Source: Rhodospirillaceae bacterium CCH5-H10
Lineage (GTDB): Bacteria > Pseudomonadota > Alphaproteobacteria > Reyranellales > Reyranellaceae
DNA: 13,229 bases
Direction: 5' to 3'
NCBI GenBank assembly: GCA_001557035.1
Contig: LSKJ01000630.1
Span: forward strand, 1 to 13,229
In this document: piece after piece, positions 1-5,937 of the stretch
Layout: every line of letters starts with the position of its first letter
How positions within the stretch are numbered: the stretch's first letter is position 1
Notes under the pieces: generated by a model
Database searches by the model: none
Told to the model about the DNA's origin: nothing
Seen by the model: only the letters and a program-made list of their open reading frames with translations
Position numbers and translations under genes: made by a program

Positions 1-518
1 GTCGCGAACAGGAACTTCACGTGCGGCGGCGGCTCTTCCAGCGTCTTCAGCAACGCATTGAAGGCCTTCTCCGACAGCATGTGCACTTCGTCGATGATGT
101 AGACCTTGTAGCGTGCCGAGACCGGGCGGTAGCGCACGCCCTCGATCAACTCGCGCACATCGTCGATGCCGGTGCGCGACGCCGCGTCCATCTCGATCAC
201 GTCGACATGGCGATCCTCGGTGATGGCCTTGCAGTTGTCGCAGACGCCGCAGGGATCGACGGTCGGGCCGCCCGTGCCGTCGGCGCCCACGCAGTTCAGC
301 GCCCGGGCGATGATGCGCGCGGTCGTCGTCTTGCCAACGCCGCGCACCCCGGTGAGCATGAACGCATGAGCGATACGGCCGGTGGCGATGGCATTGCGCA
401 GCGTGCGCACCATGGCTTCCTGGCCGACCAGGGTCGTGAAATCGACGGGACGGTATTTCCGGGCGAGGACGCGATAGGGGACTGCCGGGTCTTCCGAGCC
501 CTTGGTGGCCTTCGCCAT
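1..518 (-). CDS. dnaX: DNA polymerase III subunit gamma/tau, N-terminal part (runs off the left edge)
   Basis: This is the AAA+ clamp-loader subunit that uses ATP to load the sliding clamp during chromosome replication. The first 172 codons are present; the rest lies beyond base 1. Reading from the ATG at 518, I see the DnaX opening around YRVLARKYRP (15-24), a Walker A loop GVRGVGKTT (57-65), a four-cysteine zinc module (C76, C90, C93, C96), a Walker B IIDEVHM (141-147), and the LLKTLEEPPPHVKFLFA stretch leading into sensor 1. These match the family in order and spacing. The start is supported by the usual short leader before YRVLARKYRP and a modest GGTGA about 7 bases upstream. The gene lies about 100 bp downstream of ffs in the same orientation; the GC-rich gap shows no terminator with a T-run, so read-through from the ffs promoter is possible. 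Whether a gamma form is made by frameshifting cannot be judged here. Confidence 0.97.
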   Translation of the reverse strand, partial: MAKATKGSEDPAVPYRVLARKYRPVDFTTLVGQEAMVRTLRNAIATGRIAHAFMLTGVRGVGKTTTARIIARALNCVGADGTGGPTVDPCGVCDNCKAITEDRHVDVIEMDAASRTGIDDVRELIEGVRYRPVSARYKVYIIDEVHMLSEKAFNALLKTLEEPPPHVKFLFA

Positions 519-618
519 GGCGATCACCCGCTATTCTGCGCCGTGGCCCCATTCAGGCCCGGCGGTCATCGCGCCCGGGCCGCCCGCCCTCCGCGGCGGC
601 GCGCGCAGGGGAACGGGT

Positions 619-710
619 GAGAGACCGACATGACCCGAAGCGAATTCGTTACGGCTGCTTCCTTCCGGATCTGACCGGGTTGGCGACTGCTCCGCCCACA
701 TCGGCCCCTC
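619..710 (-). ncRNA. ffs: Small bacterial signal recognition particle RNA (4.5S type)
   Basis: This RNA pairs with Ffh to target nascent membrane proteins. On the minus strand the near-invariant Ffh-binding core is present: GGTCAG, then a TCCGGAAGGA hairpin with a GGAA tetraloop, then AGCAGCC (about 677-652). The flanks fold into the expected long rod. Bases 710-697 pair with 619-632 over about 14 consecutive pairs including G-U, and a second block, CGGAGC with GCTTCG, continues inward after a small internal loop. The length of about 92 nt fits the Alu-less small SRP RNA. The 5' end is well supported because the -10 box at 722-717 places +1 at G710, the first paired base. The 3' end is set by the end of the helix and could be a few bases longer. 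Confidence 0.93.
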
Positions 711-716
711 GAGGCC

Positions 717-747
717 GTTATATCAGGAGTCCGGCCGTCCGGCGCAA
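717..747 (-). promoter_or_regulatory. Probable sigma-70-type promoter of ffs
   Basis: On the minus strand TATAAC lies at 722-717 and matches five of six bases of the -10 consensus. The likely start point, seven bases on, is G710, exactly where the SRP RNA helix begins. The upstream hexamer TTGCGC at 747-742 is a weak -35 with a 19-base spacer, or 17 bases if GATATA is taken as the -10. The agreement between predicted start and RNA structure is the main support; the -35 assignment is uncertain. Confidence 0.6.
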
Positions 748-782
748 GGGCCGAGTGCGTGGCTGGGATAAGTTCAGATACG

Positions 783-805
783 CCATTGATTCACAATGGT
801 TTTTT
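783..805 (+). terminator. Short dyad plus T-run (terminator-like on the plus strand)
   Basis: CCATTG (783-788) and CAATGG (794-799) form a perfect six-base-pair dyad around the loop ATTCA, followed directly by six T residues (800-805). On the plus strand this has the form of a small intrinsic terminator, yet the flanking genes are both on the minus strand and no plus-strand gene precedes it. It begins two bases past the monooxygenase stop codon. It could block antisense transcription, end the minus-strand transcript weakly, or be chance; the stem is short and partly AT. Confidence 0.3.
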
Positions 806-806
806 A

Positions 807-2114
807 TCAATTGCGACGGTCGGCGGGGCGCCCCAGTCCGAGATGGTCGCGCAACGTGGTGCCGGTGTAGTCGGCCCGGAACAGGCCGCGCTCCTGCAGG
901 ATCGGCACGACGCCCCGGGCGAAGGCGTCGAACTGGCCGGGAAAAAAGGGCGGCATGACGTTGAACCCGTCGGCAGCGCCCTCCCGGAACCACCGCTCCA
1001 GCACGTCGGCGATCTGGATTGGCGTCCCGATCGGCAGCAGATGGCCGCGCGCCGCCGCGACCCGATGGAAGAGTTCGCGCAAGGTGAGATTCTCCCGTCG
1101 CGCCATCTGGATCAGCAGGGCCGCGCGGCTCTTGAGATGCTCGGTCTCCGGCACGGCAGGTACCGGCCCGTCGAGCGGATGGAGCGACATGTCGGCGCCC
1201 AGCCGTTCCGACAGGACGGTGAAAGCCTGTGCCGTATCGATGTTGCGGTTCAACTCGGCGAAGATTTCCCGCGCCTCGCTCTCGGTCCGGCCGACCACGG
1301 GCATCACACCGGGCATGACCAGTGCGGCATCGGCGGGGCGCCCGCACTCCTGAAGCTGCGCCTTCACGCTGCGGTAGAAAACCTGTGCCTCGGTGAGGTC
1401 GTTCTGGGCCGTGAACACCACGTCGGCGATTCGCGCCGCGAGCGCCTGGCCCGGACCGGAGGAGCCCGCCTGGATCAGGACGGGATGGCCCTGCGGCGGC
1501 CGCGGCACGTTGAGCCCGCCCTGGATCGAGAAGTACTTTCCCTCGAAGGCCGGCATATGGAGGCTGCCCGGGCGCACGAAGAGGCCAGCCTGCTTGTCGG
1601 CAATGAAGGCGTCGTCATCCCAGCTGTCCCAGAGCAGGCGGCAGGCTTCGACGAATTCCCCGGCCATGGCGTAGCGCTCGGCATGCGGCGGATGCTGGCG
1701 GCCGAACACGGCGCTCGATTTCGAGTAGGCCGTCGTCACCACGTTCCACGCCGCGCGGCCGCCCGAGAGATGATCCAGCGAAGCGAAGGCGCGGGCCACG
1801 TGATAGGGCTCGGCGTAGGTCGTCGAGGCGGTTGCGGCGAGGCCGAGCCGCGTCGTGCTCATGGCCAGCGCCGAGAGCAGGCCGAGCGGCTCGAACTTGC
1901 CGATGGTCGAGGGGTGCTCGCCGTAGCCCGTCGCGAAACCGTCGCCCAGGAAGAACATGTCGAATTTCGCCGTCTCGGCCGTGGCGGCGATGTGCTGCAT
2001 CAGCGCGAGATTGGGCGTGCGCGCATCGGCGTCCGGGTGGCGCCAGCCTCCGACATGATGGCCGGGCGTCTGGACGAAGACGCCGAGGCGCATAAGGCGC
2101 GATGATCGGTCCAT
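807..2114 (-). CDS. LLM-class flavin-dependent monooxygenase, NtaA/SnaA/DszA type
   Basis: The 435-residue product belongs to the bacterial luciferase-like TIM-barrel monooxygenases that use reduced FMN from a partner reductase to oxidise small organic or organosulfur/amine substrates. Diagnostic stretches are GHHVGGWRHPDA (18-29), typical of the nitrilotriacetate/DszA branch, the FLGDGFATG block (55-63), SLDHLSGGRAAWNVVTTAY (112-130), and VLIQAGSSGPGQALAA in the second half. The length is normal for this branch (about 430-460). The ATG at 2114 is used here; a second ATG seven codons on (MRLGVFVQ) is also possible and would give a more typical N-terminus. The gene starts five bases after the PCu(A)C-like gene ends, so the two are probably cotranscribed. 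No flavin reductase is visible in the window, so FMNH2 would come from elsewhere. The substrate cannot be deduced. Confidence 0.9.
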   Translation of the reverse strand: MDRSSRLMRLGVFVQTPGHHVGGWRHPDADARTPNLALMQHIAATAETAKFDMFFLGDGFATGYGEHPSTIGKFEPLGLLSALAMSTTRLGLAATASTTYAEPYHVARAFASLDHLSGGRAAWNVVTTAYSKSSAVFGRQHPPHAERYAMAGEFVEACRLLWDSWDDDAFIADKQAGLFVRPGSLHMPAFEGKYFSIQGGLNVPRPPQGHPVLIQAGSSGPGQALAARIADVVFTAQNDLTEAQVFYRSVKAQLQECGRPADAALVMPGVMPVVGRTESEAREIFAELNRNIDTAQAFTVLSERLGADMSLHPLDGPVPAVPETEHLKSRAALLIQMARRENLTLRELFHRVAAARGHLLPIGTPIQIADVLERWFREGAADGFNVMPPFFPGQFDAFARGVVPILQERGLFRADYTGTTLRDHLGLGRPADRRN

Positions 2115-2119
2115 GGCCG

Positions 2120-2566
2120 TCAGGCGCTGAGGGCCGCCTGTCCCACTGCGCCGGGCGCCTCAACGGGAAAGCCCACGGTGACGCTGCCGGCCTTCTCGAA
2201 GACGAGGGTGACGGGCAGGCTGGTCCCGGCAGCCAGGGGGGCCGTGAGGCCCATCATCAGCAGGTGGTAGCCGCGCGGCTTCAGGACCTGCCGATTGGCC
2301 GGCGGGATGACAAGGCCTCCCTCGACCTGCCGCATTTCCAGGCGTGGACCCTTGACCCGGATGGCATGGATCTCGATGGACGCGGCTGCGGGGCAGGACG
2401 CCGAGACGAGCCGGTCGGTATCGCCTTCGTTGGCCACCGTCATGAAGGCCCCGGCGAGATCAGGATGCTGGGATGACGAGCGTGCCCAGGGCTTCACGAT
2501 CTGCAACGGCCCCAGGCTTGCGGCCGGCACTTCCTTTGGCTCAGAACGACGAAGCCACTTCAGCAA
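2120..2566 (-). CDS. PCu(A)C/DUF461 copper-chaperone-fold protein, atypical (no signal peptide)
   Basis: The roughly 148-residue product matches the PCu(A)C family, periplasmic proteins that hand Cu(I) to the CuA site of cytochrome oxidase. Recognisable parts are GAFMTVANEGDTDRLVSAS (39-57), IEIHAI (64-69), LEMRQVEGGLVIP (76-88), LKPRGYHLLMMGL (95-107) and LTLVFEKAGSVTV-like LVFEKAGSVTV (121-131). The metal motif H-X10-M-X21-H-X-M is altered: H67, M78 and H101 are present, but the spacing M78-H101 is 22, the usual HEM methionine is I69, and the HXM methionine is L103, with M104/M105 next to it. No in-frame ATG precedes the domain. I chose a TTG at 2566 because GGAGGA lies four bases upstream; a GTG 12 codons later is the alternative. 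Neither gives a signal peptide, unlike normal family members. It sits 17 bases after the SDR stop and five before the monooxygenase start. Confidence 0.75.
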   Translation of the reverse strand: MLKWLRRSEPKEVPAASLGPLQIVKPWARSSSQHPDLAGAFMTVANEGDTDRLVSASCPAAASIEIHAIRVKGPRLEMRQVEGGLVIPPANRQVLKPRGYHLLMMGLTAPLAAGTSLPVTLVFEKAGSVTVGFPVEAPGAVGQAALSA

Positions 2567-2583
2567 TCCATCCTCCGCCGCAC

Positions 2584-3315
2584 CTAGTGCGCGAAATAGT
2601 GCATGCCACCATCCACCGGAACCACCGCGCCCGTGATGTAGCGCGCCGCCGGGGAGGCGAGAAAGGCGACGAGATTTGCCACATCCTCCGGCTCGCCGAA
2701 ATACCCGATGGGGATGTTTCGCTCGATGAAGCTGCGGCGTGCTTCCTCTGTCGGATGGAGTTTCTGCAGGATCTGTTCGCTGTTGATCCGGCCTGGCTGA
2801 ATCGTGTTCACCGTCACGCCATCGGCGGCCACGTCGCAAGACAGGCCCTTGGCCCAGAGATGCAACGCGGCCTTGGCGGCGATCGCCGCGTTGAGGCCGC
2901 GCGGCTCCATGGAGCCGCTGATGTTGACGATCCGGCCCCATTTGCGCGCCCGCATCGCCGGCAGCAGGGCCTTGGTGAGAAGCCGCGCCGCGGTGAAGTT
3001 GAGAGCGAAGGCTTCCTCCCAGACATCCTCGCCGGCATCCGGCCCGGTCGGCCGCGAGCCGCCAGCGCAGTTCACCAGGATGTCGATGGGGCCGAGGGCT
3101 CTTTCCGCTTCGGCGGCGATGCGCGCCAGGTCGGCCGTGTCGGTCACGTCGCCCGCGACGACCGTGACTCCGTCGAGCCGTTCGATCCTCTCGGTCCGCC
3201 GCGCGGTGGCGACGACCTTTGCGCCCTGCCGTGCCAGCAGGCGGACGACGCCGGCACCGATGCCCGAGCTCGCGCCGGACACGAGGCAGGTCCGGCCTTC
3301 CAGTTGGTAATCCAT
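2584..3315 (-). CDS. SDR-family protein with the catalytic tyrosine replaced
   Basis: The 243-residue product has the classical short-chain dehydrogenase/reductase fold: the cofactor loop SGASSGIG (13-20), a GDVTD acidic patch (55-59), NCAG (82-85) in place of NNAG, ALNFTAA (104-110), and the PGRI segment (174-177) followed by a C-terminal YITGAVVPVDGG (226-237). The active-site region reads NISGSMEPRGLNAAIAAKAA, so the lysine K148 is kept but the residue four before it is A144 rather than tyrosine. The nucleotide reading was checked and is in frame. The enzyme may therefore be inactive as a normal oxidoreductase or use other chemistry. The ATG at 3315 puts the start right before the first beta strand; an earlier in-frame ATG at 3390 would add 25 residues without homology and overlap the divergent gene. 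First gene of the three-gene minus-strand cluster. Confidence 0.85.
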   Translation of the reverse strand: MDYQLEGRTCLVSGASSGIGAGVVRLLARQGAKVVATARRTERIERLDGVTVVAGDVTDTADLARIAAEAERALGPIDILVNCAGGSRPTGPDAGEDVWEEAFALNFTAARLLTKALLPAMRARKWGRIVNISGSMEPRGLNAAIAAKAALHLWAKGLSCDVAADGVTVNTIQPGRINSEQILQKLHPTEEARRSFIERNIPIGYFGEPEDVANLVAFLASPAARYITGAVVPVDGGMHYFAH

Positions 3316-3389
3316 CGTGCCTTGATGGAGCAGAAGTCGCATTCTGCCAATAGACGCATCGTGAGACACGGGATCTGGGGGAGCACGCA

Positions 3390-4142
3390 ATGGCGACGAG
3401 ATTCGAGGGGCAGGTGGTGCTCGTCACCGGTGGCAACAGCGGGTTGGGGCTGGCATCGGCCAAGGCCTTCGCCGACGAAGGCGCGGAAGTCGTGATCTCC
3501 GGCCGCGACCGGGCGAAGCTGGATGCCGCGGTTGCCGAGATCGGTGCGAAAGCGATCGGTATCGTGGCCGACGTTTCGCGCGTGCCGGACATCGTGGCGC
3601 TCATGCGCGAGATCGAGAGTCGCAAGGGACGCATCGACGTGCTGTTCGCCAATGCCGGAATCGCGCGCTTCGCGCCGATCGAAGCGGTGACCGAGGCCGA
3701 CTGGGACGGTTTGATGGGGACAAATCTGAAGGGCCTGTACTTCACGGTGCAGCAGGCCCTGCCCTTGATGCGGCGGGGCGGCGCCATCGTGCTCAACGCA
3801 TCGCTGGCGGCGAGCAAGGGAGTGGCGACCGCTTCGGTCTACTCGGCAAGCAAGGCCGCAACCCGCTCGCTGGGACGCAGTCTGGGTGCCGAACTCATCG
3901 ACCGCGGCATCCGGGTCAACGTGGTGAGTCCCGGTCCCATCGACACACCGATCTTCGAGACCTTGGCCACGGGCGCCGACGAGGTTGCCGCAACGAAGCG
4001 GGAGTGGGCCAGCGGCAATCCCATGAAGCGGTTCGGCATGCCCGGGGAAGTGGCGCGTGCCGTCCTTTTTCTGGCGTCGGCCGAAGCCAGCTACATCACG
4101 GGCGTCGAGCTTGCCATCGACGGCGGCGCCGCGAGCTTTTGA
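3390..4142 (+). CDS. Canonical SDR-family NAD(P)-dependent oxidoreductase
   Basis: The 250-residue product has every classical SDR element: TGGNSGLG (13-20) for cofactor binding, D61 in ADVS, the NAG triad (88-90), N112, the catalytic serine S138, and Y151-S-A-S-K155. The usual PGPIDTPIF block (181-189) and the C-terminal YITGVELAIDGG (235-246) follow. R40 in the SGRDR segment at the end of the second strand suggests NADP preference, which is an inference. The ATG is supported by GGGGGAG about eight bases upstream. The gene is divergent from the tyrosine-lacking SDR (74 bp between the starts) and converges on hyuB with only four bases between the stops, so it appears to be its own transcription unit. 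The substrate is unknown; the family covers sugar, alcohol and 3-oxoacyl reductions. Confidence 0.93.
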   Translation: MATRFEGQVVLVTGGNSGLGLASAKAFADEGAEVVISGRDRAKLDAAVAEIGAKAIGIVADVSRVPDIVALMREIESRKGRIDVLFANAGIARFAPIEAVTEADWDGLMGTNLKGLYFTVQQALPLMRRGGAIVLNASLAASKGVATASVYSASKAATRSLGRSLGAELIDRGIRVNVVSPGPIDTPIFETLATGADEVAATKREWASGNPMKRFGMPGEVARAVLFLASAEASYITGVELAIDGGAASF

Positions 4143-4146
4143 GACT

Positions 4147-5937
4147 TCAACGTACCCGCGCTTTCTGCGTCGCCTCGACATCGACGACGCCCTTGGCGGA
4201 GATCACGACGCCGTAGTCCCGTAGCGCCGTCTCCACCGTGATCATGCCGTCGAGCACGTCGTCGGCCACCTTGGCCGGATCGCGTTCCAGCGGGTTGCCG
4301 TAGCCGCCGCCCGCCGGGCCGTAGCAGACGAAGCGGCCATCCTTGCCGATGTTCATGTGCGGAACCTTCGAGGGCAGGGCGCGGTCAGCCTGGCCGGGAA
4401 CCATCAGGTCGAGCCTGGCCGGCATGCCCTCGCTGCCGCCCAGGAAACCCCACGGCCGGTAGCGATGACCTTCGCCTTCGACCGAGGCGCCGCCGTCGCT
4501 GAGGAAAGTGAACTCGCGGACCGAGCCCAGCCCGCCGCGCCACTTGCCGGCGCCGGCCACATCCTCGCGCAGTTCGTAGCGTAGCACGCGCAGCGGCAGG
4601 TGGGTCTCGATGTCCTCGATCGGGTTGTTGCGCGTGTTGGCATAGAGCGTGTCGACGGCATCCATGCCGTCCTTGCCCAGCCGCCCGCCGTAGGAGCCCT
4701 CGAAGATCTCCATGTGCACCCAGTGGGTCTCGTCCCTGAGACCGGAGAAGGCGATGACCTTGAGGTTGCCGATACCCGCCGAGACGTTGCCGGGCATCGC
4801 CTGCGACAGCGCCTTCATCACCGTGTCGGCGAGCTGGTTGCCGGGGCAGAAGCGCGCGATGGTCGGGGCGGGAAAGGTCGGATTGGCGAGGCATCCCTTG
4901 GGCGCCACGATGGTGATCGGCCGCAGGAGACCCGCATTCACGGGAATGTGGCCGTGGACTTCGGTGTCGAGCAGCACCGATCGGATGGTGAGCCAGATCG
5001 CGATGTCCGCGGTGCCTTCGAGCGGCATGTTGATCGGCCGGTCGGGCACCTGCGGCGCCGTGCCGGTCAGATCCACCACCAGCTGCTCGTCCTTCTTGGT
5101 GATGGTGACGACGATCGGGAGTTCCTTCTTGGAGGGATCGTCGCTGTCCAGATAACCGTCGATGGCGGTCTCGGCGCGATAGATGCCGTCGGGCAGTTTG
5201 GCAATCGCCTGACGCATCAGCCGCTCGGCATGATCCATCAGCGCGTCGCAGGCCTGCTCGAAGGTTTCGAGCCCGTAGCGTTCCACCAGCTCGACCATGC
5301 GCTCCGCGCCGATGCGGGCGGCGGCCACCTGGGCATCCATGTCGCCAACCACGAGGTCGGAGGCGCGGATATTGTCGCGCACGATCTGCCACACCGCGTC
5401 GTTCCGCACGCCGCGGTCGTAGACCTTGATCGCCTTGAACTGCAGGCCCTCGGCATAGGCGTCGATCGCCTCGACGATGCCGCAGGAGCCCGGCGACAGC
5501 GCGCCGATGTCGAGATGATGCGCCGTCGTTGCGGCGAAGGCGATGAGCCGTCCCTGCACGAAGACAGGCACGATGAAGGCGACGTCGGGTCCGTGGCTGG
5601 CGCCGGAGTAGGCATCGTTGTGCATGATCACGTCGCCGGGCCGGATCGTATCGCCGCGCTTCTTCAGGATACGCTGGATGCCCCGCACATAGCCCGGGAT
5701 CGGACCCGACTGCAGCGGCGTCGACTGCGCCGATTCGGCAAGACCCCTGCCTTCTGCGTCGACCAGTGCCGCTCCGAAATCCTCCGACTCGCGGATGATC
5801 GAGGAGTAGCTCATGCGCATCAGCTTGTAGCCCATCTCGACGGCGATGTTCTCGAGCGCGCCCTGGATCACGCTGCTGGTGATCGGATCGATGCGATCGG
5901 GCTTGGTCGCGGGCTGACGCAGCGGCTGGGTGCTCAT
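4147..5937 (-). CDS. hyuB: Hydantoinase B / 5-oxoprolinase-type subunit (HyuB)
   Basis: The 596-residue product is the B subunit of the ATP-dependent hydantoinase/oxoprolinase/acetone-carboxylase superfamily, which acts with HyuA to hydrolyse cyclic amides such as N-methylhydantoin or 5-oxoproline. Landmarks are the opening DPITSSVIQGALENIAVEMG (17-36), RESEDFGAALVDAEGR (49-64), HNDAYSGASHGPDVA (106-120) and TTAHHLDIGALSPGS (137-151), which carry the family's conserved Asp/His residues (D108, H115, H140, H141, D143), and a C-terminal GPAGGGYGNPLERDP segment. At about 600 residues it fits hydantoinase B; acetone carboxylase alpha subunits are much longer and need a gamma subunit, which is absent. 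The ATG at 5937 overlaps the hyuA stop by four bases (ATGA), implying translational coupling. The stop lies four bases from that of the convergent SDR gene. Confidence 0.95.
   Translation of the reverse strand: MSTQPLRQPATKPDRIDPITSSVIQGALENIAVEMGYKLMRMSYSSIIRESEDFGAALVDAEGRGLAESAQSTPLQSGPIPGYVRGIQRILKKRGDTIRPGDVIMHNDAYSGASHGPDVAFIVPVFVQGRLIAFAATTAHHLDIGALSPGSCGIVEAIDAYAEGLQFKAIKVYDRGVRNDAVWQIVRDNIRASDLVVGDMDAQVAAARIGAERMVELVERYGLETFEQACDALMDHAERLMRQAIAKLPDGIYRAETAIDGYLDSDDPSKKELPIVVTITKKDEQLVVDLTGTAPQVPDRPINMPLEGTADIAIWLTIRSVLLDTEVHGHIPVNAGLLRPITIVAPKGCLANPTFPAPTIARFCPGNQLADTVMKALSQAMPGNVSAGIGNLKVIAFSGLRDETHWVHMEIFEGSYGGRLGKDGMDAVDTLYANTRNNPIEDIETHLPLRVLRYELREDVAGAGKWRGGLGSVREFTFLSDGGASVEGEGHRYRPWGFLGGSEGMPARLDLMVPGQADRALPSKVPHMNIGKDGRFVCYGPAGGGYGNPLERDPAKVADDVLDGMITVETALRDYGVVISAKGVVDVEATQKARVR

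Noticed and set aside
759..2105. 448-codon plus-strand open frame opposite the flavin monooxygenase
   Set aside because: Mirror of a well-supported minus-strand gene; no motif and biased composition.
3316..3389. Promoters in the gap between the two divergent SDR genes
   Set aside because: A TTGGCA on the minus strand has no acceptable -10 at proper distance and the CGTG-AGA-CACG dyad is too short; nothing here is convincing, though promoters must exist nearby.
2567..3817. Upstream extension of the PCu(A)C-like frame through the SDR genes
   Set aside because: The extension is out of frame with the real SDR and antisense to the other SDR; only the part after about 2566 shows family similarity.
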